From the NCBI GenBank assembly GCA_949752735.1, contig OX457043.1, positions 36,481,105-36,545,104 on the forward strand: a stretch of DNA of 64,000 nucleotides, read 5' to 3'. The number at the start of each line of letters is the position of its first letter. Position 1 is the first letter of the stretch. Below, piece by piece: positions 22,329 through 33,689 of the stretch. The position numbers and the translations under genes are program-made. Under the pieces are notes generated by a model. The model was not told the origin of the DNA and did no database searches. It saw only the letters and a program-made list of their open reading frames with translations. This stretch comes from Lumbricus terrestris. Lineage: Eukaryota > Annelida > Clitellata > Crassiclitellata > Lumbricidae.

Positions 22329-22689
22329 GGATCCCCAGTGGCATTTCTACAATTCTCACACCGCTTCGATTAGGGCAGCCTGAATTTTCAGAAACTTTAA
22401 GCCTACAAATGTTCTTTAGCCCATCCATAGATTCTATAGGCCTAGCCAGCAGACAGCATTGTTTTCTGGCAAACCAGATATCATCTTATTTTAAGAAGTA
22501 TGGTCACAGTGAACTTGGAATTCACATTTCGGAACTAAAATTGCAAAATATTAGATCATCTTCTGCAATGTATCAAATGAATCATAGAAATCAAAAATAG
22601 GTAAAAATCAATTTTAAGTTGATGTTTGTAATATAGTTTGGTCTACTTTAGAAATTGTAATGACATATGTATAAATTGTTAAGAAACCA

Positions 22690-22806
22690 AGCAGGAAATT
22701 TCATTTTTAAGAAATGTCTGAAGGCTCCAGAATCCAGACAACCCCTAGCAAATTGTTAGGCGACCCCCCCCTATAGGGGTCACAACCCACAGGATGAGAA
22801 TCGCTG
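22690..22806. mobile_element. hAT-family terminal fragment
   Basis: Reads GGGGTCACAACCCACAGGATGAGAATCGCTG; its complement begins CAGCGATTCTCATCC, the form of Charlie-like hAT termini. The partner end was not found. Confidence 0.5.
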
Positions 22807-22879
22807 AGGTATACCAGGATTTCTAAGTAATTGCAACTCACAGAAAGAAATTTCTTCAACGTGCTACGACACTCGCAGG

Positions 22880-23640
22880 TTGACCTTTATTATGACCCCA
22901 AATATCTTCGTAGTTGCAACTCTTTCAACATTCATAATATGCTCCAGGCACTTCAAGATTCACACCAGGCAACCACCATCTCACAAGAATTTCTGGCATA
23001 GAGGCACAAGTTATTTTCAGCCCATTCTGCAATGTGTGCCAACTCATTTTCCATCACTTCTCAAATTGTTGAGCCAACCAGGTCTTCTCAGCGTATATAA
23101 TGAGTTGGTTTTCCTGGTGAAGGGTCATAGTGAACAAAACATAGGTTCCTGGCCCCACACCAGATCCCTGCACCATGCTGTAGTTCGTGTGCTGCATTGG
23201 AAATACTACCAGAGATTTTGTGTGTGTGTCTGCACTCCGATAAGAAGCTGTACAGGGAGTTGTAAACTGAGTCTCTGGGAGATCAAACTCTTCTTAACTG
23301 TGCTGCCCGAGTCATTCATTCATTTCAAGAATGTATGTAGTGCCCATTCAAGAAGTCCACTCAGATGCGCTCCCAGTCCAACCAGTTGTGACTAACCTAC
23401 CAAAATTCTTGCAATTATCGACTTATGTGCCTGACACGTTGCACTGGCTCCTGGTCATGGACAGAATCGCATTGAAGGTCATCATCACGGACGAATATCA
23501 ATGGTTTGGCTGGCCCCAGAGTAAATTAGGGAGCTCTGTGTTCCCATCTCCAACCAAACATGTTGTCGATCATCACTTGTTTTTATACCCATTTCATCCT
23601 TGCGCTCTGTGACTCATGTGGACTGGTTAGTCTCGCGTTC
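22880..23640 (+). pseudogene. Decayed L2/CR1-like LINE fragment
   Basis: Short plus-strand stretches read NCAARVI and, after frame breaks, TLHWLLVMDRIALKVI, which are the AARVI and LHWLPV-RI-FK hallmarks of L2/CR1 ORF2 C-termini. The region before 23,230 is unassigned. Multiple stops show it is inactive. Confidence 0.5.
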
Positions 23641-25190
23641 TCATACACCGATGTGGGTCCATCATGCCTTCTCGTGTAATGGACATTCATGATAAAACAG
23701 TCTTCCATTAACAATTCGCAATATTGCACTGCATGTATCTCATGAAACATGCTCAAAGTCACCAAGTCACACTTGTTCAGAACTGTCGGGTAGCTACATA
23801 ATCGCCTTATCGAAGGCGATTTTATAAAAGTCCATATACATCAAGTTGGCCACCATACCATCTCAGAATTTGGTGATCAGAGTGTAAATGATGTCTTCAC
23901 CAATTTTTTAAAACAATTAATTGACCACTGATTCTCCATACCCAATAACTGGTTACATTATTGTCTTAAAATTATTCCATCATATAATAGCCTGCCATTT
24001 CAGGACCAAAAATTAATTTCAACATTCATAAAATAAGCATCAAGCAAGCAGAAACAACATTTATTAGGAAGAAGCATAACTGAGGTATAGGATGCTTTGG
24101 TTTATTCCCTTCCGAATTTAATAGTATTTTGAATAGTTGTTTACACTGACAAACCCAAAAAAATGTTAAAAATTCTCGGGTGATGTTGTCATTTTGTCAC
24201 ATTTTAAAATTACTTGTACGCCCATTCCATCAAGGTAAATCTGAGTTTTCCGTTTAGGAAAATGAAACAATGGGTCATGATGATGGAAAAATCGGGGACA
24301 CTTCTACGATAGATTACCCAATATCTTATATATCAAAACAACTTGGCAGAGGTCTACAACATTTCTGCTCACGATTAAGCAAGTAAGTATACTTAATATA
24401 ACTAGCTGCCAAACAACACGCTGGTGAACAATTATCACATACAAAATTCACGAAAGCAAACGGGCATCAGCATAACAACATAGTTCTTCAAACTTTGGAA
24501 TATCAAACGGATATTATTGGTGGATCTAATTCCACTAGGATTTCCTAAGTGCCATTAATATTAGCTGGTTCATGAAAACAGGCTAATGCCAACTTCTGAT
24601 TTAAGTCAGTTTACTGAATACAATAATTCTTAAGCATTGTATTGGATGTAGGGTAATTCTTGTTAAAGTAATTCGATAGGTTTAAGTTTGGTAACACTAG
24701 CCAGATCACTCTTTTATAGAAATAAGGCAAAACGTAATTTAATTAAGTCTGCAGCGCGACCGCTCATCTCCTCGTTTACCTCCTAAAGAAATAAGACTTA
24801 TTATGCACGTAAAGGGAACGGGCCACAAAATATCTTATATGCACGGGTACAAATGGCCAATATCAGCATTCGCACTCCTACCTACAAAAGAAGGAAATGG
24901 TCGCAGTTTCTATTCTACCAGAACTGTAAACAAAATCTCAAGTTCTGCGATATTAAATACCGAAATAGACCGATACGACGACTTTTAACACACTTTCGTG
25001 CATAATATTTCGACCATAGACATCTAACATTTACTATGATGTCTATGATTTCGACGCACGCCTCACACAGACTACATATTTTTCTGAATAATTCAGTTCA
25101 TGACGTATTCCAGACCACACCACAACACAGAGAGGAGTTAGAATTATAGAGGTGTATTATATAATGATTAATGAATATTATCACTAAACT
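23641..25190. other. Intergenic, nothing recognised
   Basis: About 1.5 kb of AT-rich sequence with only short frames. No terminal repeats, RNA motifs or tandem arrays stood out. Confidence 0.35.
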
Positions 25191-25194
25191 AAAA

Positions 25195-25395
25195 AAAGGT
25201 CATTAGTTTTTTCGGCGGACGGAAAAAGGTAGGTTATCTTTTTGGGAAATTCGGGGCTTATGACTAAAAAATTTTTTTATAAAAAGTCATCAGTTTTTCG
25301 GCGGATGAAATTCGGTCGTCAGATTTTTGGGCGACCCTGACGAAATTTTGTCCCTGTTTCCTGGACCAAGACCCTAAATTTTGGCCCTGTATCCG
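25195..25395. mobile_element. hAT-type MITE fragment
   Basis: Contains CGGCGGACGGAAAAAGG, CGTCAGATTTTTGGGCGACC and CTGTATCCGCCCTTGAG, motifs of the local hAT-like MITEs whose ends read CAGGGGCGGAT. The two halves carry similar AGTTTTTCGGCGGA motifs. Edges are not defined by a target duplication. Confidence 0.45.
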
Positions 25396-26084
25396 CCCTT
25401 GAGGCCGAGTAATGTTTCTCGTAACAACTAAAACCGCCTGTGCTTCCTTCTTTTCGAGATTCAGAATTGGACAATAGGCCTTATAACACGTATAGGCCTA
25501 GGCCTACTACAACTAGACAAGATTTCACTACCGTGGATTCTATATCATGCCACCTGGTCTCAGGGGCTTCTATCCCTATACCTGGCGGGCGCAGCTTGCG
25601 CCCAGTGAAAAATAGGGGGGTCAGAAGACAGCCAGAATTCACGTCAGTTGGGGGGAAGGTCGGACATGAAGGGAAGCGTTCAATCTAGGCATCACTATAT
25701 AGAGGAAGATCCCCCCCAGAAAATACTTCCCCTCCATATAAATTTGGACAAAATGGTAGGCCTAATAGTTTTTAGCAAAATGTATACACTTTATAGGCTA
25801 CACTTTATACACTTTGAGATTTTAGTTAGGCTACTATCTGCATTTTTGAATTACATGAACTGCTATATAGCAGCTACAATATGTACCATAATAAAAATTT
25901 CCTATTACATGATTATAGTTATGTTTTTACTATTTTAATAAATAATACAATCATATTAAAATTGGAAAAAATAATATTAATACAAATACTATTTTGCACA
26001 ACTAAATGCCATGGCTTCTCTCCAATGTTATCTTTCAAATTTCAGAGAGTAAAATTTGGCCCTTGAACACTTAGTAAAGCAACA

Positions 26085-26215
26085 TCATTATTACGTGGTC
26101 TTGCAATGTAGGACCTACATTGTATTTTATTGTAGGCCTATTGCATTGTGCTCTCAAAATTTATGTAACGCCTCTCGAGCGCACACTGATCAGAGGCGCA
26201 AAACATATGGCTGCC
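26085..26215 (-). mobile_element. LINE/SINE 3' tail fragment
   Basis: The minus strand reads GCGCCTCTGATCAGTGTGC then GAGAGGCGTTACATAAAT, a variant of the 3' hairpin found on LINE and SINE copies elsewhere in the window, followed by CAATGCAATA-type tail units. Confidence 0.5.
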
Positions 26216-26665
26216 CAATTTTGGTAGCAATTCCTCCACTGAAATAGTAGCTATAGAGTAATTTTGCTAAGAAGACAGCTTAAAATGCTGGAATTGCAAT
26301 GCGGAAATCGCCAAAAATTTCTTATGGGGAGGGGCACGTGCATTCCCTTCCCATACCAGGTCCCTTCTCGGCGCTACATATGCTTCGGCGATCGTCTGCT
26401 GGATGCTCGTTTGTCCCCCTCCAAACAAACCTTCATTCCCACACTAGAGGAGGGCATGCACTAGATTAGGCCTACATTATATTGCATACATAGAGGAAGG
26501 CCGGTTCAGAGAAGTGGGGGGAAGAAGATGGATTGCGCCCGGTTGCTTAGGGGGGATAGAAGCCCCTGCCTGGTCTGTTTCTTTTATTCCTCCCGAGGAA
26601 GCCGTGATATCGAGTAATTTGCGCATTTTGGACGATTTCAACATCTACGATCTTCACAGCATGTC

Positions 26666-26883
26666 CAGTGGCGGCGCTAGGGGGTGGGGGGCTAAGCCCC
26701 CCCTACAAGAGGTTCAGCCTCCCCCCCTAAAAAAAGGGCTATCCGAATTTTTTACATTGAAATATCCACAATTTTCGACTGATGACTAAAAAAAACAGGT
26801 CGTCAGAAATTTTAGCGGCGAGAATGGAAAATTTTCGCCGCGGGGCTCAGCCCCCCGAAACTGAAATCCTGGCGCCGCCACTG
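26666..26883 (+). mobile_element. hAT-type MITE (copy 1)
   Basis: 218 bp with inverted ends CAGTGGCGGCGCTAGG and its near complement CCTGGCGCCGCCACTG. It contains a perfect GGGGGGCTAAGCCCCCC palindrome. The left flank is AGCATGTC, the right flank CGAGACAC, so there is no direct target duplication; the left flank matches the right flank of copy 2. Confidence 0.85.
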
Positions 26884-27551
26884 CGAGACACCATAATATA
26901 ATATAATATAATATGGGACCAAGTTTCCCATAGGCCCAATACGACGTCCATAATTATTAAGCCCACACGGGCACATGGTCAGTGGCCTCTCGAAAGCGTC
27001 CTTCACTATAGTGTAGATATTGTAGCCAACTAAAGCCATTACATATTTGTAGTAACGTCACTTGTAGGTAAATAATTATATAGACAAGCAGTCTATGAAG
27101 TATTGTAGAAAACAGGCAATTATAAGCTGACTCAACTTTCTAGGAACGTTGTTGGCCTGTCGTTATTTAGCCAATTATTGATATTAGTTTTCTGTGAATA
27201 GTCTGAATTCCGAGCCATCGTTGAGGTCGGAATGGAACATGAAATTCACAAAATATCAAAGTGTGTTTCCTGAAGCGCTGAATAAACTTGTCAGTTAGGT
27301 AGACCTGTTCATCAATGTTAAGTCCGTAGAGATCTGAACAGCAAGTCACAAGACACATCTCTCAATGCGAGACTTCACAAAAGGATGAATATGTCCGTGC
27401 CTTCCTCCTCGCATTGGACGAACATCTTCAGCATTAAAATAATAGCATTCCTCAAGTCAACGCGATTGATATTTCCATCTCGTAGCCTATATAGCCTACG
27501 ATAAGCAAAACTGACTACATGCCCTACTACAGTTCCGAATGCTATCATAGT

Positions 27552-27648
27552 CATTATGAATATGAATATGAATATGAATATGATCATGAATATGAATATG
27601 AATATGATTATGAATATCAATATCAATATGAATATGAATATTAATGTG
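27552..27648. repeat. (AATATG)n microsatellite
   Basis: About 95 bp of GAATAT/AATATG units with a few substitutions. Confidence 0.9.
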
Positions 27649-27705
27649 AAAATGCGCTTCTGAATAGCTCTTCAGTGAGAAACGCCTTAAGAACTTGTAG
27701 GCCTA

Positions 27706-27820
27706 GCTTAGATTAGATTAGATTAGGGTACAGATTAGATTAGATTAGATCAGATTAGAATAGATTAGAATAGATTAGAATATATTAAAATAGATTAGAT
27801 TAGAGTAGAGTAGAGTACAC
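27706..27820. repeat. (AGATT)n microsatellite
   Basis: Imperfect pentanucleotide TTAGA repeats over about 110 bp, grading into GTAGA and GTACACT units. Confidence 0.9.
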
Positions 27821-27835
27821 TGTACACTGTACATG

Positions 27836-28033
27836 TATGTGTGTTTATGCACATGCTCGTAGGCATATGTGTGTGCTTGTGTGCGTGCGTGTGTTTGTGG
27901 TGTGTGTGCGTGTGTGTGCTTGTGTGCGTGCGTGTGTGCGCTTGTGGTGTGTGTGCATGTGTGTGCCTGTGTGTGTGTGCTTGTGTGTGCGCGCGCGTTT
28001 GTGGTGTGTATACGTGTGTGTGCTTGTGTGTGA
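27836..28033. repeat. (TG)n-rich tract
   Basis: About 200 bp of interrupted GT repeats with TGTGTGCGTG and TTGTGGTGTGTG units. The higher-order pattern is a unit of roughly 35 bp. It can adopt Z-DNA. Confidence 0.85.
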
Positions 28034-28261
28034 TATATATGGAGCAGAAAGTCAATCTAGGCATGCAGTCTATGGTGGAGGGGTTATGGTAATGGTAACA
28101 CTCTGACACGATGAGCGCACGGTTGCCGGATTGCTTCTCGCTATGTATACCCTCCCAAAGGTCCACTCAACCTTCCATTCGACAGATGGCATTGGTAAAA
28201 TGAGTTGTATGACGTGATGGACGCTTTGCATGGCTGCCAGGCAGTTAGATTCGATAATCCG

Positions 28262-28425
28262 CGCATATATACAATATACGATTTGCAATATGCAATATAC
28301 AATATACAATGTACAATATACACTGTACAATATACGATATACAATATACAATGTACAATATACAATATGCAACATGCAACATACAATATACAATATGCAA
28401 CATGCAACATACAATATACAATGAT
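28262..28425. repeat. CAATATA minisatellite
   Basis: Seven- to eight-bp units CAATATA, CAATGTA and CAACATG over about 160 bp. Frames through it are repeat artefacts. Confidence 0.85.
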
Positions 28426-28993
28426 TGTGATCATACTTCGCTGTGTCAGTTTGAACAAAATAAACGAAGATTGTTATAAACTTGTGCAATCGAAACGCAT
28501 GGGCGACATTAGAGAACATCAGAGAAGGCGATGCGCAGAATGTAGACCTCTACTGATCACCAGTTTTCACTGTTCATTGTTCAAGGCAGAGACAGCGAGA
28601 GAATAGACGACTTGGCTTAAGACCCGATGACACCGCGTTGACCTATGAACCTTGGAATTGACGGTAAAACCAAGGATCAGACGTAGGCCTACAGTAGGAA
28701 TAGATCGTTCCGCCGATAGGCCTACTTAATTAACTCTTTACCTACCAAAGTGTAGTAAACGATATGGGATATCCAGGGCGAGAATTGCCGTGGTTTGGGG
28801 GTTTCAATCCCCCAGTCTTTCTTATAGATAGAGCCCCATAGTAAAGTCTGTTTTTCACACCACAATTCCCAGTGTATCATAGTCCAATCTCCTTCGCCCT
28901 CTGGGGCCCCAGTTATTTTGCCACAATTCCCCACTGTGGCATCCAATGCTCTCGGTCGTCAAAGGGTTCACTTCAATCGGATGCTGAGGTGCT

Positions 28994-29053
28994 TGACCTC
29001 ATGACCTCATGACCTCATGAACCTCGTGACCTCGATCATGACCTCGTGACCCG
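28994..29053. repeat. TGACCTCA tandem array
   Basis: Seven TGACCT or TGAACCT hexamers, mostly at 8-bp spacing. The complement is AGGTCA with 2-bp spacers, the form of nuclear-receptor DR2 sites. It directly precedes the long CT tract. Confidence 0.7.
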
Positions 29054-29139
29054 CTTCTGCACTCGATCTGAGTGAAAGTGAATTGAGGACTGCATTGAAT
29101 GAATGATTTTCACGAGATATTCACGTAATAATTGTCTCT

Positions 29140-29383
<244 letters not shown>

Positions 29384-29479
29384 TGGCTGCCGAGACAGAC
29401 AAGTAACGCAGGAGAGGGAATAGGCGAGCGCAGGAGGAGATTGATTTGGAGAAAGAATTGTAGAGAGAGGATTGATGAA

Positions 29480-29770
29480 GAAGCAGTAAGATGAGGCGGA
29501 GGGAGAGGAGGAGGAGGAGGAGGAGGAGGGGAGGAGTAGGAGGAGTAGTGGCTGGAAGAAACGGAGGAGATTATGAGGACGGTAAAAGAGGAGAGGTAGG
29601 GGTGAGGAGGAATAGGAGGAAAACAAGAAGAAGAACATGAGGAGGAGGAGGAGGAGGAGGAGGAGGGAGGTCAAAAATAGGAGGTAAAGTAAGGAGTGAG
29701 AGCAGGAGGAGGAGGAGGAGGAGGAGAAGGACAATTCATAGGAGAAAGAGGAAGAGGTAGGAATTGAATG
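29480..29770. repeat. Purine-rich (GGA)n tract
   Basis: Plus-strand purine tract built of GGAGGA and related units, about 290 bp. It lies between the CT and GA microsatellites. Confidence 0.85.
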
Positions 29771-30123
29771 CGTAGAATCGTCGTAGGGAGGTGAAGGGGA
29801 GAAATCGAGTGCTTCCCGTGAAGTGATTGCTATCGATGTATATTTATGGACAGTCATAGGCCTACCAATTTGTGTTCGATCTCTCACTGATAATATTATT
29901 GTCCGAATGTCGATCTCCTTCCTTCCTTCCTCCGCATCCACCACCGCTGTCTCTCTTCTTTGGTCGCATTCGATGGATCATTGTCGCAGGACATCAGGAT
30001 GCCATGCTGCAGGGATCGAACCAGGCAACGAATGAGGGATGGTGAAGGGCAGGAGATGGAGAGAAATGGAAGGAGAAGGAGAGGGATGAGTGGGAAAATG
30101 GTGAATGAAACAGAGGAAAGGAC

Positions 30124-30385
<262 letters not shown>

Positions 30386-30425
30386 AGCAGAAGTAGGGAA
30401 GAAGTAGTAATCATACTGCGTCATA

Positions 30426-30473
30426 ATGATGATGATGATGATGATGACGACGACGACGACGACGACGACGACA
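30426..30473. repeat. (GAT)n(GAC)n microsatellite
   Basis: Seven GAT followed by about nine GAC units. The same GAT/GAC alternation is found at 37.3 and 55.3 kb. Confidence 0.95.
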
Positions 30474-30537
30474 ATGAGTTTTCTCCCCGAAGGCAGGTTC
30501 TTTGGCTTTCTGCTTATGCGGAAGTGATGAGTTAGCC

Positions 30538-30665
30538 TTCTTCACAGACAATAATTTGTTGGCGAACAACTTTTCCAAGGTCGCTACGTAGTGGCTTGAG
30601 GTAGATACGAACCTGCGACCCTTCGGTCACAAGGCGACGAACGTAACCGCCACACAAACGCGACC
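30538..30665 (-). mobile_element. tRNA-derived SINE (family A), reverse copy
   Basis: The minus strand reads a GTGGCGGTTACG A-box region, then GGGTCGCAGGTTCGTATC (B box) and ACCTCAAGCCAC, followed by a body matching the copy at 8,071. It lacks a clear tail. Confidence 0.7.
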
Positions 30666-31032
30666 CACTGTGTTGTATCAGTTTGAAAATAATCTTAAGC
30701 AAAGATCATTGTTTGTGTCTGTCTGTATGTTTGCGGTTACAATAAAAAGATTTGTTTGATTGCCCCGCCAAAGAATTGCCTTAAGCTCAATTTAGTCCTG
30801 CAGACACCTTACACACGTTTAACTGCAAGCAGAAAACGAAAATGAAGAGACATTGTGTTCGAAGACAATATATATATATATTAAAATAATATCATTGACT
30901 CCATGAGTTCGAAATTATCGATTTAAGATTCATTCAAATTCTGAAGCAATCTCGAAAGTCATCCAGTTCAACATAATATTGACCTATAGACTGTTATTTG
31001 CTTTCTTTTTGTCCATTGAATAATGTTTTCAG

Positions 31033-31165
31033 AAGCGACTGGTCAGTCTAAAAGTCTCTCTGTCTGAAGCATCTTTCACTGGTGATGATGATGCTGAGGA
31101 TGTTGTCTTGGTTACCGACTTCGGTTGGTTGTCTGATTCTCATCCTCGTTGCATTGAAGAAGACT
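31033..31165 (+). CDS. Candidate internal exon, unrecognised
   Basis: A pyrimidine-rich run ending GTTTTCAG precedes an open stretch of 44 codons that looks protein-like (KRLVSLKVSLSEASFTG, then DVVLVTDFGWLSDSHP), followed by ACT|GTAAAC as a possible donor. The frame also stays open beyond the donor to 31,263. No start codon, family match or neighbouring exons were found. It could be chance or an old element. Confidence 0.3.
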
Positions 31166-31169
31166 GTAA

Positions 31170-32840
31170 ACACAACAGTGTAGAAGTTAATCAAATGACA
31201 CATTTTTTTCTTTGCAATGTTGCAAAACTAATACATTACGCGCAGACCATCTGCAGTGCTCTATAATTGCCAAAAACATCTGCCTTCTGTGGAATGTATC
31301 CTCCCTTCCTTCCTGTTTCTCTCTCTCCCATGGCACCTCCTCTATCTAGTAGCACTAAGCTGACTGCTGCCGATCAGCAGAATGACCGTCTCGTATTCCC
31401 CCTACTAAATCGACCACCAACTGCTGATAATTATCTAGCTATGTGGTTAGTCTCATAATAATGTCCATTCCTCTATTCACTCTTAGCCTAGAGGTGCATG
31501 GGGCCTGGCCGTTGGTCCTCAGGACTAGCTCTTCATGCATAAAACGGAACAGGGCCCTTCTGTCGCGGGGGAGTGGGGACCACCACTTGGAATGGGTCCC
31601 CACTTGGGCTTAGCCTTAAGAGTTCAGATTTGGGTTCAGCTGAAAACGGATTAATTATCCCATCCTTGTTGGTCACCGTAACAACAATAATATTTTAAAG
31701 TACCCCTATCAAGACGACATTCCTGTGGAGTGTGAAGTCATGCATGAATAAAATGTTTAATTTAATAAATTCCACTGACCTTCATAGTTTCATGCGGTTG
31801 CTCCGTCTCGATGCCACTTCCACTCCATCTACTTCCACTCCATCCAATTCCACTCCATCCACTTCCACTCCATCCAATCCTTCTCATCCTCATTCTCATC
31901 CCCCGGTTCCCCAACCCCACACAAAACAAATACAACACAATGCAAAATAAAAGAATAAATTCAAAATAAAATAATATTGGGCTTACGGGTCTTGCTCCCG
32001 AAGGAGTTCAACGCCGCCAGGGGCCCTCCTGCCTTTGCCAGAAGCTGAGCTTACGGGTTTTTAGGCCACGCCAGAGGCTCGGCAGGTACTACTACACATA
32101 AACTACAAACACACAACAACTACAAAACAAAAACTAGCCACACAACCATCCCCCCTCCATCACCACAATCTCTCCCATTCACGATCTCTCCCATCTTTCC
32201 TCATACCCATCCTTCCTCATACCCATCAATGCATCGGTACCTGCAAGAAACGAGATAAGCATTAATGCACGTGTTTTGACATGCAAGTACTCATTGCAGG
32301 CAAATTATTTGGATTGAGCCATGGCAGTAAACGCACTTAGACATTAATTTGGGCGAGTTAAATAGTCAAACGCGCATCGTCTTTGCGATGTAGCAGACTG
32401 AAAAGGCGCTACATCAATCACACACAAACATAATATATATGTAATCCACATGTAGCTTAGTCTAGATGATACACCGTTCGTTGGGTCCACTGCTGATCTC
32501 TGTACTTTACATCTAAATTGCTTTGCTATGTAATCGATGTAACAGCGCAAGTCTTATAATGACGTTTGGTATCGCATAGGCCAGCGCAAAAGAACGTCAC
32601 TGATGTTCCGCCTCTCAAGTGGTGCTATATAAATGCTCGGTCACATTTGCAATTACAACGCGGGTAATAATACCAGACAGAGACAGACATGCGGATATTT
32701 ATAGTAGACATGCAAGAAGGCAGGCATGCACACGGTAAACGAACGATCTTTTGGCTATAATAAAAATGCGCAAAAGAAGTCATTATATTTATTAGCTCAC
32801 ACTGGATTGGATATCATCAAACTGACCATGTTTCAATCCT
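31170..32840. other. Intergenic, little recognised
   Basis: Holds a short TCCACTCCATCC-type tandem (31,815-31,880) and a variant of the LINE 3' hairpin near 32,610 (GTGGTGCTATATAAATG). A 63-codon frame at 31,267 has no family motif. Otherwise nothing is assigned. Confidence 0.4.
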
Positions 32841-32844
32841 TTAA

Positions 32845-33122
32845 TTCATTCATTCATTCTATCCTTCGCTCATTCATTCATTCTATTCCCTGAATCCATT
32901 CATTCATTCATTTTATTCCCTCATTCATTCATTCATTCATTCATTCATTCTATTCCCTGAATCCATTCATTCATTCATTCATTTTATTCCCTCATTCATT
33001 CATTCATTCATTCATTCATTCTATTCCCTGAATCCATTCATTCATTCATTCATTTTATTCCCTCATTCATTCATTCATTCATACATCCGTTTATCCGTTT
33101 ATCCATTCATCCATCCATTCAT
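32845..33122. repeat. (CATT)n with higher-order structure
   Basis: ATTC tetranucleotide array interrupted regularly by TTCTATTCCCTGAATCC and TTTTATTCCC. The pattern recurs at about 64 bp, so a composite unit was amplified three to four times. It ends in CATCCATC units. Confidence 0.9.
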
Positions 33123-33309
33123 CCATCTTGGAAGTGAGTGTGTCAAAATTTATGAAGCAACGAATAGTATAATTTCCGTCTCAAAAACACGAAGTAAATA
33201 CCAAGCAAATTATTAGCAACAAATATCATGCGATAATAAATTAATAATGAACTTAATTGCATCTAGAACTTCAAAGAAATAATAAATGGCTATGAGATGT
33301 GGCTAAACA

Positions 33310-33462
33310 TTAAAATACATACATGTGCCTGTAGACATATTTTGCGAAGGCCGAGCTCCAGTCAGCAGTTTCGTCCGTCTGGTCGAAGTTGAAGCCTTTG
33401 CGAGGACTGGACCTCAGGAAAGCGTTCTGTGGGTTTCTCCGGCTGAAGTCAGCTGATCCCAT
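33310..33462 (-). CDS. Small ORF or exon, unrecognised
   Basis: Fifty codons starting MGSADFSRRNPQNAFLRSS, continuing with GFNFDQTDETADWSSAFAKY. The composition looks like a real protein rather than repeat translation. It follows the 33/50-bp array on the same strand and lies 60 nt past the end of the array's longest frame. A first exon with a donor near its end is possible. No family is recognised. Confidence 0.35.
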   Translation of the reverse strand: MGSADFSRRNPQNAFLRSSPRKGFNFDQTDETADWSSAFAKYVYRHMYVF

Positions 33463-33689
33463 TGCTGTGATTCTTTGCTGATTGATTTCGACAGTTTTCC
33501 AGTTTCAGAATTCGTATCGAATTATTTGTCTCTCGCTTGATCCGCGTCTGGTGTCACGTGGTGTGGCAGTTGCACTGAATGAATCAGCCACGCTGCTGTA
33601 AACTTGCTGTCTTTGGATGTAATTGTGCTGTCATCCGCGGTTCTTCCTCTGTGTGAGGCCGCGTCTATTGAAGAGGTGCTGGTGATTCT

